Assembly (NCBI GenBank): GCA_020847615.1
Contig: JADLBR010000076.1
Location: 1 to 48,227, forward strand
Direction: 5' to 3'
Source of the DNA: Verrucomicrobiia bacterium
Lineage (GTDB): Bacteria; Verrucomicrobiota; Verrucomicrobiia; JADLBR01
DNA length: 48,227 nucleotides
Shown here: positions 1 through 9,245 of the stretch, piece after piece
Layout of the letters: each line of letters starts with the position of its first letter
How positions within the stretch are numbered: the first letter of the stretch is position 1
The notes under the pieces: model-generated
Database searches by the model: none
Told to the model about the DNA's origin: nothing
What the model saw: only the letters and a program-made list of their open reading frames with translations
Made by a program: the position numbers and the translations under genes

Positions 1-2668
1 AGACGCGCAGGAATTTCGCCTTGCCGAGCAATTCTCTTGGCGCGCCCTCGAAGACGTTGTTGCTGAAGATGACGCCGTCGGCCGCCGGGGCGGTGTCGTT
101 GGGCTTGGGCCACGCGACGCGGTCGGGAACAACGGGCGGCTTTGTCCGCCGACGGAGGGGCATCGCGTGGAAGATGTTGTGGGTCCCCTCGTAGATCAGT
201 TCGGCATTCCCGTCGACGTCCATGAGATAGAGGGCGAATGTGTCGCCCCGGGTGGCGGAGACGAGGAAGTCGTTTTCGTTCAGGGGATATGGGGAGTAGT
301 GGGCGGTGAATTTTCCGCCGGGGTGATAGCGGGGCGATTCGATGGTGTCGGTGGGTCCGTTGCCGCACTCGGGCCAGGGGATCTCGGCGGTGACCTTGGT
401 GAGGCCGTGGGGGAAGTCGCGCCCGCCGTCGGGATCGACGATGCCGACGGAGCCCGCGAACCAGTCGTGGTGGCCGCAGCCCGTAAACATGACGCGGCGG
501 CTTCCGGGGATCGCGCGGGCGTCCTTCATCACGTCGGGCCAGACGGATTGGTTGCCCCAGAACATCTGGACCTGCGTGCCGTCGGGGTTGATGGTCCAGA
601 GTTTTTGCGCGCGCCAGAGTGGCTTGTCGGTGTATTCCCAGCGGGTGTAGATGACGCGGCCGTCGTTCATGACCGAGGGGAGGTAGTCGGGCTCGTTGTT
701 CGCGGAGACGATGTGGATGTTCTTTCCGTCGGCGTCACATCGCGCGAGGGGGAAGGCGCTGGTGGGCGGCATGCAGCGGACGTAGGTGTGGGCGCGGGTG
801 GTGCAGAAAACGATGTGGCCGTCTGGAAGGTAGATAGGATCGAGGTCATCGAAGGGCCCATCGGTGAGCTGTCGCAGGCCAGAGCCATCCGCGCCGACCT
901 CATAGAGGTGGAACGACTTTTCGTTATGGGGCTTGTGGCAGAAGAGGATTCGGTTCCCGTCCCAGGAGACATCGGGGCGCCAGAAGGCGCCGTGGAGCGG
1001 GGGCCGTGGCATGAGTTGGGTGATTTTCCCATCTGGGCGCAGCCCATCGAGCACGAGAAGCCGCGCGCCGGGGACCGCCATGTAGCCGAGGCGGTGGCGC
1101 GTCTCGTGCTTCCACTCCTTGCCGGCGGGGAAAGGCATGTCCACGAACACGAGGCGGCGAAAATCGATGGCGGGGTTTTTGAGCATGATGCTGCGCTTGG
1201 CGGTGCGTGCTTGCAGATAGAGCGAGGCGATGTCGGCGTCGGCGGCCTGGGCCTGTTCCCCGATTCTCGACAGCACGGCCAATTCGGCCGACAGATCGAC
1301 TCCGCGCAGGCGCGCGGCCAGTTCCCTCGCGCGACGGATGTCGTGGGCTAGATGCTCCTGGGTGGGTCTGTTCTCGGCCTGCCGGAGCCAGTCGCGCTCG
1401 AGGGCCGCGCGACCCTCTTGTTCGGTGAGGGAGCGTGTCTGCGGGGTGGATGGCGGGATGAAGGGCGCGACGGCTTCATACTCGTGGGGCCGCCACTGGA
1501 CGCGTGCCGCGATCTCCTGCATCAGTGCGATCCATTCCGGCGAGAACCGGGTCTCGTCGCCGTGCGCCTTGAGCGTCGCCAGCCGTTTCTCCAATGCGGT
1601 GGCCTCTTCCCACCGTGCCTTGTCGGCGGCGCTCTGCGCGGACCATTGGGCCTCGGTCACGGGGCGGTATTCGACAAGCATGCCGATGAGCCGTTCCGCG
1701 GCCGCGAGATGGAAATCATTCCCGTTGGCACGGAGAAACGCGATGGGATCGGCGTTGGTCCAGAGGCGGAACTGGCGGCATTCCTCCGGGAACCGCGTCT
1801 GGAGTTTGGCGATGAAACCCCGCGCCACATTGGCATCGAGGGGCAGTTGCTTTTCGATGAAGTTGCGACGCGAGGCGGCGAGGGTGTCGGCGAATGTGTC
1901 CCGGGGTGCGAATAGGTCCGCGAGGATCTTGGCGGCGGCGGCTTTGGATTGGGCAATGATCTCGACGCCTTGGGCATTGAGGGAGGCGACTTCGGCGGGG
2001 GAGAGTGCGGTGGCGTAGATGCGGAGGTCGTCCATGGCGCCCTGGAAGCACTCGTGGCCGCGGGTGGAGCCGATGGCGGCTGGCGCGGGGCCCCCGGCGG
2101 TGATGGCGCCGGGCCGTTCGCGGCGACCGATCTCGAGGCCATCCAGGAATACGCGCATGGTCTTGCCATCGAATGTGGCGGCGGCGTGGTGCCATTGGCC
2201 ATCGAGCACCCGCTTCGGATCGAGCGGGGCGTCGCATTCCACGTAGCCGCCGATGTTCAGCCCGAGGGCGAGGACGGTGCCGCTCTCCTGGAAGGAGAAG
2301 AGGACGCGACTGTTTCCATCCTCTTTGCGGAAGATCTCATTGTAACGATCGAAGGACTTGGGCTGGAGCCAGGCGGATAGGGTGATTTCCGGGAGCGGGC
2401 CGAGGTTGGGGATGTGGGTGGAGGCGAGGCTATGGGCGCCCTGGAAGGAGAGGGCCCCCTGGAAGGGTCCGATGGCGCGGGTGATCCCCGGGGATGAGGC
2501 GGGGATCGTCGCGTGCGCGCCATTGCCAGAGGCATCGCGGCAGATCTGGCCGGTGGCCTCGTCGAAGGTCCAGTGGGCGAGGAGGGGGCGCTCGGGGGCA
2601 GACGCCATCGATGCGGAAGTGGCGGCGAGGGCGAGGGCGAGGGCGGCGTGGGCCAAACGCTCATGCAT
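1..2668 (-). CDS. Secreted HZS-alpha-like protein with N-terminal LamG domain (partial, C-terminus off window)
   Basis: Translating the reverse strand from ATG 2668 gives an uninterrupted frame to the window edge, about 889 codons. Residues 1-25 look like a signal peptide (MHERLAH n-region, then Ala/Leu-rich core). Residues ~30-200 form a LamG/concanavalin-like domain (LLAHWTFDEATG, WHHAAATFDG, MDDLRIYATALS). From ~430 on there are propeller-like repeats of the hydrazine-synthase-alpha middle-domain type: LRQLTDGPFDDLDPIYLPDG, then LPSVMNDGRVIYTRWEYTDK, WGNQSVWPDV and IPGSRRVMFTGCGHHDW. Relatives are large secreted proteins, often with C-terminal heme-binding CxxCH motifs; any such part here lies outside the window. 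The function of this family outside anammox is unknown. It is probably the last visible gene of the operon that starts at 9934, 89 bp after the aldehyde dehydrogenase. The start codon lies inside a repeat hairpin; an in-frame ATG at 2716 is the alternative. Confidence 0.82.
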   Translation of the reverse strand, partial: MHERLAHAALALALAATSASMASAPERPLLAHWTFDEATGQICRDASGNGAHATIPASSPGITRAIGPFQGALSFQGAHSLASTHIPNLGPLPEITLSAWLQPKSFDRYNEIFRKEDGNSRVLFSFQESGTVLALGLNIGGYVECDAPLDPKRVLDGQWHHAAATFDGKTMRVFLDGLEIGRRERPGAITAGGPAPAAIGSTRGHECFQGAMDDLRIYATALSPAEVASLNAQGVEIIAQSKAAAAKILADLFAPRDTFADTLAASRRNFIEKQLPLDANVARGFIAKLQTRFPEECRQFRLWTNADPIAFLRANGNDFHLAAAERLIGMLVEYRPVTEAQWSAQSAADKARWEEATALEKRLATLKAHGDETRFSPEWIALMQEIAARVQWRPHEYEAVAPFIPPSTPQTRSLTEQEGRAALERDWLRQAENRPTQEHLAHDIRRARELAARLRGVDLSAELAVLSRIGEQAQAADADIASLYLQARTAKRSIMLKNPAIDFRRLVFVDMPFPAGKEWKHETRHRLGYMAVPGARLLVLDGLRPDGKITQLMPRPPLHGAFWRPDVSWDGNRILFCHKPHNEKSFHLYEVGADGSGLRQLTDGPFDDLDPIYLPDGHIVFCTTRAHTYVRCMPPTSAFPLARCDADGKNIHIVSANNEPDYLPSVMNDGRVIYTRWEYTDKPLWRAQKLWTINPDGTQVQMFWGNQSVWPDVMKDARAIPGSRRVMFTGCGHHDWFAGSVGIVDPDGGRDFPHGLTKVTAEIPWPECGNGPTDTIESPRYHPGGKFTAHYSPYPLNENDFLVSATRGDTFALYLMDVDGNAELIYEGTHNIFHAMPLRRRTKPPVVPDRVAWPKPNDTAPAADGVIFSNNVFEGAPRELLGKAKFLRV

Positions 2669-2673
2669 TCGGC
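2652..2673. repeat. 22-bp hairpin repeat, copy 1 (loop TCAT)
   Basis: The sequence is GCCAAACGC-TCAT-GCATTCGGC, a stem-loop. It matches the three other copies in the window except for the loop and one C-to-T change in the right arm. On the minus strand that change creates the ATG used as start of the adjacent HZS-like gene. Confidence 0.8.
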
Positions 2674-2718
2674 AACGCGAGGATGCGCAGCCGAAGCCTT
2701 GGGGCTTAGGGGTCATGG

Positions 2719-2740
2719 GCCAAACGCTGGCGCGTTCGGC
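2719..2740. repeat. 22-bp hairpin repeat, copy 2 (loop TGGC)
   Basis: The sequence is GCCAAACGC-TGGC-GCGTTCGGC. It lies in the 89-bp gap between the aldehyde dehydrogenase stop and the start of the downstream HZS-like gene, 45 bp from copy 1. The flank (CTACGGG on the right) matches the copy at 28563. Confidence 0.8.
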
Positions 2741-2757
2741 TACGGGGGATGGCTCAC

Positions 2758-4233
2758 TCAGTACCATTTGAAGCCTCCTTGGGGGAACAGGCTGACCATG
2801 ACATTCTTGGGGCGGGTGAGTGCGAGGAGTCCCTCGCGGCCGAGTTCGGTGCCGACGCCGCTGGCACCGTAGCCGCCGTAGGGGGCGCCGGGGAATACGA
2901 AGTTGTGCAGGTTGACCCACACGGTGCCGGCGCGGATCCTGCGTGCGAGGGAGTGGGCCATTTTGATGTTGGTGGTCCAGATGCTGGCGGCGAGGCCGTA
3001 GGGGGTATCGTTGGCCTGGGCGATCATGTCGTCGATGTCCTTGCCCCGGGTGACCACGACGACGGGGCCAAAGATCTCCTCTTTCCAGACTCGCATGGTG
3101 GGCGTCACGTCGGCGATGACCGCGGGGGCGAGGAAGCTGCCCTTGGCCAGCGGGCCGTGGGTGAGGCGCTCGCCGCCGCAGAGAATGGTGGCGCCCTCGT
3201 CGCGGGCGGACTGGAGGTAGCCGAGCACGACCTTCATGTGATCGGGGTGGACGAGTGGGCCCATGCGGGTGGCCTCGTGGCGAGGTTGGCCGACGGGGAT
3301 GGCTTTCGTGGCCGCGACGAATCGGGGGACGAATCGGTCGTAAATATCGCTGTGGACGATGAGGCGGGTGAGCCCGCAGCAGCATTCGCCCTGATTCAGG
3401 AAGGCGCCGAAGAGCGTGCCGGCGATGGTCTCGTCGAGGTCGCAGTCCGGGAGGACGAGCGCGGGGCTCTTGCCGCCGAGTTCGAGGGTGCAGCCCTTGA
3501 GGCGGGGGGCGCAGGCCCCGTAGAGGAGGGCGCCGATCTCGGTGGAGCCGGTGAATGAGATCTCCTCTATCTCTGGGGCTTCGGAGAACACGGTGCCGGC
3601 ATCGGCGCCACCGCCGGGGACGATGTTGAGGACGCCCTCGGGCATGCCGGCCTCGAGAAACAATTCGCCGAAGAGCAGCGTACTCAGAGGGGCCCACGTG
3701 GCGGGTTTGATGACGATGGTGTTTCCGGCGGCGAGCGCGGAGGCGATCTTGCGGGCGGCGATGAGGAAGGGGAAGTTCCACGGGATGATGGCGCCGACGA
3801 CGCCGAGGGGTTCGCGCAGCGTGTAATCGAAGACCTCGTTGAAGGGCGAGGGCTTGAGGTCGCCGGCGAGGTCGATGGCGGCATTGGCGAAGTGATGGAA
3901 GGTGGCGGCGGCGCTGGCGACGTCGATGTTCTTGCTCTCGAAGATGGGCTTGCCGACGTCATCGGACTCGACGCCGGCGATGAAGTCGGCGTGCTTCTCG
4001 ATGGCATCGCCGACCCTGTGGAGGAGGGTGGCGCGGGCGTAGGCGTTCATGGGGCCCCACGTTTCGCGGAAGGCTTCGTGGGCTGCAGCGGCGGCGGCGC
4101 GCATGTCCTCGCGGGAGGCGGGCTGGCCATGGGCGAGGGTGTCGCCGGTGGCGGGGTTCGTCACGGCGAAGGTCCGGGCGGGCGCGCCATCGAACCATCG
4201 GCCGCCAATGAAGGGCGAGGTGCACAGTTCCAT
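2758..4233 (-). CDS. NAD(P)-dependent aldehyde dehydrogenase
   Basis: This 491-residue protein has the usual length of the aldehyde dehydrogenase superfamily and oxidises an aldehyde to the acid with NAD(P)+. Visible family motifs are the PWNFP segment (~151), the KPA nucleotide-binding Lys (~176), FTGS (~227), ELGGKSP with general-base Glu251, and NQGECCCG, where the middle Cys285 is the catalytic nucleophile. It most resembles the betaine-aldehyde or hydroxy-aldehyde type, but the substrate cannot be read from sequence. The start ATG at 4233 follows an AAGGAA ribosome-binding site and lies 5 bp after the FAH-family gene, so the two are co-translated parts of one operon. Its context with a FAH hydrolase and a 2-hydroxyacid dehydrogenase suggests it finishes the breakdown of a keto- or sugar-acid. 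Confidence 0.93.
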   Translation of the reverse strand: MELCTSPFIGGRWFDGAPARTFAVTNPATGDTLAHGQPASREDMRAAAAAAHEAFRETWGPMNAYARATLLHRVGDAIEKHADFIAGVESDDVGKPIFESKNIDVASAAATFHHFANAAIDLAGDLKPSPFNEVFDYTLREPLGVVGAIIPWNFPFLIAARKIASALAAGNTIVIKPATWAPLSTLLFGELFLEAGMPEGVLNIVPGGGADAGTVFSEAPEIEEISFTGSTEIGALLYGACAPRLKGCTLELGGKSPALVLPDCDLDETIAGTLFGAFLNQGECCCGLTRLIVHSDIYDRFVPRFVAATKAIPVGQPRHEATRMGPLVHPDHMKVVLGYLQSARDEGATILCGGERLTHGPLAKGSFLAPAVIADVTPTMRVWKEEIFGPVVVVTRGKDIDDMIAQANDTPYGLAASIWTTNIKMAHSLARRIRAGTVWVNLHNFVFPGAPYGGYGASGVGTELGREGLLALTRPKNVMVSLFPQGGFKWY

Positions 4234-4238
4234 AACGG

Positions 4239-5042
4239 CTATTCCTTGGTGACGGGGTTGGTGAGGGTGCCGATGCCCTCGATCTCGACCGAGACGGTGT
4301 CGCCGTCGCGGAGGAAGCGCTGGGGTTTGCGGCCGAAACCGACGCCCTCCGGGGTGCCGGTTAGGATGACGCTGCCCGGGAGCAGCGTCATCGAATGGGA
4401 GACGTAGCTGACGAGTTGCGCGCAGTGGAAGATCATGTCGGACGTGCGAGAGTCCTGGAGGACTTCGCCGTTGATCGACAGGCGGATGGAGAGGTTGTCG
4501 CCATCGATGCCGGTGGCGATCCATGGGCCGAGGGGCGCGAAGGTGTCGAAGCACTTGCCCCGTGCCCATTGCTTGTCGAGGCGGAGCTGGCAATCGCGGG
4601 CGCTGACGTCGTTGGCGCAGGTGAACCCGAGGATGTGATCGGCGGCGGCGGATTCGGGGATGCGCTTGGCGGTTCGGCCGATGACGATGGCCAGTTCGGC
4701 CTCGTAGTCGACCTCGTCTGGGGCGATGGCCGGCAGGAGGATGGGCTGGGCGTGGGCGACGATGCAGTTGGCGGTTTTGACAAAGATCACGGGCGCGTCT
4801 GGGACGGCCATGTTGCTCTCGGCGGCATGGCGGCGGTAGTTGAGCCCGATGCAGATGATCTGCGGGGGATCGACGGGTGCGAGAAGCTGGGCCCTGTCGG
4901 GCGGGATCGTGTCGTCGCCGGGTTCCCACCGGCCAAAGATGTCGCCTGCAATGGGCCGGAAGGCGCCATCTTGAACGGCGACGTGCAGGGTGTTCCCAGC
5001 ATGGCGGATGCGGGCCAGGCGGTGGTGCGAGGCCGAGTTCAT
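4239..5042 (-). CDS. FAH-family hydrolase (fumarylacetoacetate hydrolase / 2-keto-3-deoxy-acid type)
   Basis: This 267-residue protein carries the FAH C-terminal fold. The core IICIGLNYRRHAAES is followed by the metal ligands in DEVDYEAELAIVIG and by NDVSARDCQ. The C-terminal TGTPEGVGFG motif is typical of the fumarylpyruvate and 2,4-diketo-3-deoxy-acid hydrolase branch. Such enzymes use Mg2+ or Mn2+ to cleave a C-C bond or to hydrate or decarboxylate an oxo-acid. The start ATG at 5042 overlaps the stop of the upstream dehydrogenase by ATGA. Together with the neighbouring dehydrogenases this suggests an oxidative non-phosphorylating sugar-acid or aromatic-derived route. The exact substrate is not determinable. 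Confidence 0.9.
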   Translation of the reverse strand: MNSASHHRLARIRHAGNTLHVAVQDGAFRPIAGDIFGRWEPGDDTIPPDRAQLLAPVDPPQIICIGLNYRRHAAESNMAVPDAPVIFVKTANCIVAHAQPILLPAIAPDEVDYEAELAIVIGRTAKRIPESAAADHILGFTCANDVSARDCQLRLDKQWARGKCFDTFAPLGPWIATGIDGDNLSIRLSINGEVLQDSRTSDMIFHCAQLVSYVSHSMTLLPGSVILTGTPEGVGFGRKPQRFLRDGDTVSVEIEGIGTLTNPVTKE

Positions 5043-6001
5043 CGCAGCACCTCCGGGTTCACGATGGCGGCGGGGCGTTGGCCCGAGAGAATGGCGGCCA
5101 TGGTCTCGGCGGCGCGGCGTTGGAGGGAGGGGATGGCGGCGTCCGAAAACCACGCGCTGTGGGGCGTGAGCAGGACGTGGGGATGCTGTTTCAACGGGTG
5201 GTCACCCTTGACGACGGCCCCGTGATCCTCGAGCACGTCGAGCCCGGCGGCGGCGACCAGACCCTGGTCCAATGCCGTTGCCAGCGCATCGGTGTCGACG
5301 ATGGGGCCACGGGCACAGTTGATGAGGATGGGCCTGCGGCGCATTTTCGCGAAGGCGGCGGCGTTGAGGAGGTGGTGGGTGTCTGGGGTGGCGGGGCACT
5401 GGATGAAGATCGCGTCGCAGTCGGAGAGCAGATGATCGAGGGCGACGGGGGTGGCGCCATCGGCCGGGGCGGTGACGCATGGATCGTGGAAGACAATCTC
5501 GCCGACGAAAGGGGCGAGGCGGTGGGCCAGCGCGCGCCCGATGCGCCCGAATCCGATGATCCCGGCGCGCATGGAGCGAAGGGGCTTGAGGGGTTTGACG
5601 TAGGAGAGGGACCATTCGCCGGCGCGGACCTTGCGATCGGCGAAGGGGACTTTTCGCGCGAGGGCGAGAAAATGCGCCATGGCGTGGTCGGCGACCTCGT
5701 CGATGCAATAGTCGGGGACATTGGCGACGACGATCCCGCGGCGGGTGGCCTCGGGTATGTCGATGGTGTCCAGGCCGATGCCGTAGCGCACGACGGCCCG
5801 AAGGCGTGGCGCGGCATCGAAGATGGCCCCGTCGATGCCGGGGAGATACGTGTTCAGGATCCCCTCTGCGCCATCGACTTTGGTGGCGAGTTCCGCGGCA
5901 GACTTGCACTGGTGGACCTCGACTTTGGCGCCCGCGGCGGCGAGGATCTCGCGTTCCGCATCGAAGCACTCGAAGACGTGGTCGGAGACGATGACTTTCA
6001 T
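5039..6001 (-). CDS. D-isomer-specific 2-hydroxyacid dehydrogenase
   Basis: This 320-residue NAD-dependent dehydrogenase of the phosphoglycerate dehydrogenase / CtBP-like branch interconverts a 2-oxo acid and a D-2-hydroxy acid. The substrate domain includes AVVRYGIGLDTIDI (~90). The Rossmann motif is GIIGFGRIGRAL (~150). The catalytic Arg sits in INCARGPIVD, the Glu in GLDVLED, and the His in LLTPHSAW. There is no ACT or other regulatory C-terminal domain, so a catabolic dehydrogenase is likelier than serine-biosynthetic SerA. ATG 6001 lies 13 bp after the diheme gene stop, and the stop overlaps the FAH gene start by 4 bp. Confidence 0.92.
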   Translation of the reverse strand: MKVIVSDHVFECFDAEREILAAAGAKVEVHQCKSAAELATKVDGAEGILNTYLPGIDGAIFDAAPRLRAVVRYGIGLDTIDIPEATRRGIVVANVPDYCIDEVADHAMAHFLALARKVPFADRKVRAGEWSLSYVKPLKPLRSMRAGIIGFGRIGRALAHRLAPFVGEIVFHDPCVTAPADGATPVALDHLLSDCDAIFIQCPATPDTHHLLNAAAFAKMRRRPILINCARGPIVDTDALATALDQGLVAAAGLDVLEDHGAVVKGDHPLKQHPHVLLTPHSAWFSDAAIPSLQRRAAETMAAILSGQRPAAIVNPEVLR

Positions 6002-6014
6002 GGGGTGCGGGGGC

Positions 6015-9000
6015 TCACTGAATTTCGGGCATGGGGATGGGCTGTCCGGCGAGTTGGGCGGCCTGTTGGCCGGGGTCATAGGAGCCGTAGAAGATGGCGT
6101 TGAGGTCGATCCATGCGGCGATGCGTCGGACGTCGTCGTCGGAGAGTTTGACATCCTGGTGGCCGTCGCCCTCGAGGAGGTGGCGCATGAGGCGGGAGCG
6201 CCGGGCGGATCGGATATCGTCGGGCGGGGTGATCTGGATCTGGTTGCGTTGCCGGTAGCGGGGGACGAGGTCTTCGGCATCGCGCTCGGGCTGGCTGCGG
6301 CGGTCGTGCCAGGAGTCGGCCGAGCCGCAGAGCGTCCAGTAGGATCGGGTGAAGCCATTCGTGGGTTGGCCGGTGAGGTCGATTTTGGCCTCGGTCTTCT
6401 GGCCTCCGTGGCAGGAGACGCAGTGGCGGTCGAGGACGGGCTGGACGATCTCGACGAAGGAGAAGGGGCGACCGCCGAGGGTGCCGGGTTCGATGCGGGA
6501 GGGGGGGCGTCCCATGGCGAGGGTCTGTGCGGCGCGCGGGAGATGGGTAGTCGTGCCGTACTCGTGGCAACCGACGCACGAGGTGACCTCGCCGGGTTGG
6601 ACGTACGTGGATGAGCGCATGGTGCGGCGGGCGAAGCCATCGCGATCGATGGCCTGGAACAGGATCTTCTTGTTGGCGGGGACCAGGAAGCGGGCGGAGC
6701 CGTCTGCCTCGACGGGCACGGTGCCGAGTATGGCGCGGGCATTCTCTTCCCCTGCGAGGCCGATGCGGGGCTGATTCGCGACGGGCGTGGTTTTGGGGAA
6801 GAGCTGGACGATGCGGATGGCGGCGATGCTGCCGCGGGGGACACCCTCGAGGCCCTGATAGACGTCGGTGATGAACATCTCCCCGTGGGGTGGTGGATCC
6901 TTGGGCAGGAGGCTGGGGATGACCGGTGGGCGCGGGCGTGCGGCGATGGGGATGGGCGTGGTGGTGGAGATATCGGGATCGCGATAGAGGAGTTCACGGT
7001 TGCCATGACGGTCGAGGAGGCAGATGCCGAGGGCGTTGTCTGCGTTGGGTTCTCGGGCGTGCTCGCCCTGCATGCGAAGCGGCAGGGGGCTATGCGCGAC
7101 CAGGAAGAGGGATTCGGAGAGCGGCCATGGGGACTCGTACCATTCCTTGATGGCACCCTCGGCTTCGGGGAAGGGCATGGGGGTGATGCGCTCGACGGCG
7201 TCGGGGTTGTTGGGCCCGAGGGCGGGGTCGAGAAGGCAGACGGGGCCGGCCGTGATGGCGTGGTGGGCCGCGGCCGTGAAGACGATTTTCCGGCTGCCGG
7301 GGATGGGTTTCGCCTGAAAGGTGCAATGGGGCTTGGGCAGGGCGTTGCCCCAGACCGCGAAGGGGTTCGTGCCGTCGGGGCGGCACGCCCAGAGGTTCTG
7401 GTGCGTGACCGCGTCTCGGTCGATGTAGTCCCAGCGGGCGAAGAGGATCTGTCCGGCATGCGAGATGGCGGGGAACCACTCGCTGACGTCGTTTTGTGAT
7501 AGGGTGCGGATGTTTGCGCCATCGGCGTCCATGCGGTGCAGGGTGTAGGTATCCCAGCGAGGGCTGTACTCGGGGCCAAAGCAACGGGAATAGCCCTTGC
7601 GGCGGGAGGAGCAGAAGACTATGCCGCCATCGGGGAGGTACTCGCCCATCATGTCATCGTAGGGGCCGTCGGTGAGTTGGCGCGGCGCGCCGCCAGACAC
7701 GGGGACCTCATAGAGATGGTAGTAGCGTTCGGCCGGCCCGGCCTCGTTGACGGCGAGGGAAGTGGGCGCCGGGGTGGTCTTGTCGCAGGCGACGAAGGCG
7801 AAGAGGACGCGTTCGGCGTCGTGGCTGAGGCGCGGTTCGAGATAGCTGCCCTCCGGGAGGCGGCCGCCGACGACGTCGCGGAGTTCGAGCGAGTGGCCCG
7901 GGTGGCGGAGCGCGTACAGTCCGCCGCCAGAGCGCTGGCGCCAGCCGAAATACTGGGCGACGAGGTGGCTCCAGGAGGGCATCGCGCGCTTGCAGACGAG
8001 CAGTTCTTCGAAATCCAGCAAGGGGTGCGCGAGGAGGATGCGGCGTTTGAGGATGCGGGCATCGATCCAGAGCGCGCGGGCGGCGGCGGGAGCGGCCGTG
8101 GGTTGGGCACATTGGGTGGTCAGGCGAGACAGCCCGGAGGTTTCGGAATTCAGGCCCGGTGTGCCGGGCGCATGGCGGAGTCCCTCGAGGATAGCCCTGG
8201 CGCGGGCGATGTGGTTGGTGGCGGCGGCGAAGAAGCGGGCACCAGAGCCATCGATGTGGTCCTGGCGGATCCAGTCTTCCTGGACCATGGCCCAGAGAGG
8301 GAGGCTGGTGCCGGTGCGTGCGAGCGCGTTGCCGAGGAGTTTGCGGAGGGCCGGGGGCGCGTCACCGGAGCGGAGGGCGGCATCGAGGGCGATGAGGCCG
8401 TTGGCCCATGGGCCGCGGAATTCGGCGTGCCAGATGGGGGTTGCGGCGTCGGACGATGCCCGGACTTGGGTGGCGCCTCCGGGGCCGGATGCGACGGACA
8501 GTGCGAAAGGGGCCGATGGGTCGAATGCGATGATGTGGTTGGAGGCGATGATGGCGAGGGGGAGGGCGTCGGCTTGGGTGAGGCGGGCGGGGAGGGGGGC
8601 GTCGATGAGGGAGAGGTCTTGGGCGAAGGCGCGGACCATGGCGGCGGCTGCCTTTGGGGTCAGGCCTGAGGAGATCATCTCGTAGTGCCAGCCGGCCGCG
8701 CCTTGTGTGCGCGCCGCGAAGGCGGCGGAGGCGGTGAAGGCGGGGCCGTCCCGGTACGTGATGGTCGGATCCCAGGCGGTGGTGTCGCAGGCGATCGTCT
8801 TGAACTTCTCGACGACGAAGCGGAGGGAATCGCCCTTCCGGACGGCGAGGGTGAGGTCGTGGGATTTGCCGTCGGCATCGGCGCCGGCGATCTGGGCCTT
8901 CCAGATCTCGCGATCGCCATGAAGGATGCGGGCCACGATGCCGTCGCCGGCGAGATGGCGCTTGAAGACTTTTCCGCTGATGGTGACCGTCCCGTCTTGG

Positions 9001-9245
9001 GGGCAGGCGAAGCGGCGGACGCTCGGGGTGTCTTGGCCGGGGTGGTGCCAGTCTTTGCCGACGCGGGTCCAGTCGGGGCCGGTCCAGAAGGTGGAGCCGT
9101 ACCACTCGCGGGCATCGTATTTCAGGGCGTCTGGGTTCGTCGAATCGGCGGGCTTTTCGGCCGGAATCGATAATTCGAGGGTGGGGGCCGACGTGGAGGG
9201 CAGGGCCCCGAGCAGAAGGGCGGCGGGAACGGCCAGGAATTTCAT
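6015..9245 (-). CDS. Secreted diheme HZS-alpha-like protein
   Basis: The protein has 1076 residues. A signal peptide (MKFLAVPAALLLGALPSTSA) precedes a beta-sandwich-like N-terminal region (~40-160) of the kind found in secreted planctomycete-type proteins. From ~500 to 880 there are propeller repeats of the hydrazine-synthase-alpha type: LTDGPYDDMMGEYLPDG, FPAISHAGQILFARWDYIDR and IPGSRKIVFTAAAHH. Two c-heme motifs follow, CVGCH at residues 890-894 and CVSCH at 942-946, so it should bind two covalent hemes in the periplasm. Hydrazine synthesis is not implied: no other anammox genes are here, and this family is widespread in non-anammox bacteria. It overlaps the GntR gene by ATGA and is the first enzyme gene of the operon, suggesting a redox or binding role with the same substrate. 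Confidence 0.88.
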   Translation of the reverse strand: MKFLAVPAALLLGALPSTSAPTLELSIPAEKPADSTNPDALKYDAREWYGSTFWTGPDWTRVGKDWHHPGQDTPSVRRFACPQDGTVTISGKVFKRHLAGDGIVARILHGDREIWKAQIAGADADGKSHDLTLAVRKGDSLRFVVEKFKTIACDTTAWDPTITYRDGPAFTASAAFAARTQGAAGWHYEMISSGLTPKAAAAMVRAFAQDLSLIDAPLPARLTQADALPLAIIASNHIIAFDPSAPFALSVASGPGGATQVRASSDAATPIWHAEFRGPWANGLIALDAALRSGDAPPALRKLLGNALARTGTSLPLWAMVQEDWIRQDHIDGSGARFFAAATNHIARARAILEGLRHAPGTPGLNSETSGLSRLTTQCAQPTAAPAAARALWIDARILKRRILLAHPLLDFEELLVCKRAMPSWSHLVAQYFGWRQRSGGGLYALRHPGHSLELRDVVGGRLPEGSYLEPRLSHDAERVLFAFVACDKTTPAPTSLAVNEAGPAERYYHLYEVPVSGGAPRQLTDGPYDDMMGEYLPDGGIVFCSSRRKGYSRCFGPEYSPRWDTYTLHRMDADGANIRTLSQNDVSEWFPAISHAGQILFARWDYIDRDAVTHQNLWACRPDGTNPFAVWGNALPKPHCTFQAKPIPGSRKIVFTAAAHHAITAGPVCLLDPALGPNNPDAVERITPMPFPEAEGAIKEWYESPWPLSESLFLVAHSPLPLRMQGEHAREPNADNALGICLLDRHGNRELLYRDPDISTTTPIPIAARPRPPVIPSLLPKDPPPHGEMFITDVYQGLEGVPRGSIAAIRIVQLFPKTTPVANQPRIGLAGEENARAILGTVPVEADGSARFLVPANKKILFQAIDRDGFARRTMRSSTYVQPGEVTSCVGCHEYGTTTHLPRAAQTLAMGRPPSRIEPGTLGGRPFSFVEIVQPVLDRHCVSCHGGQKTEAKIDLTGQPTNGFTRSYWTLCGSADSWHDRRSQPERDAEDLVPRYRQRNQIQITPPDDIRSARRSRLMRHLLEGDGHQDVKLSDDDVRRIAAWIDLNAIFYGSYDPGQQAAQLAGQPIPMPEIQ

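Noticed and set aside
6015-9245. Hydrazine synthase of an anammox bacterium
   Set aside because: No beta or gamma subunits or other anammox genes are near. The family is common in unrelated bacteria and the operon context is carbon catabolism.
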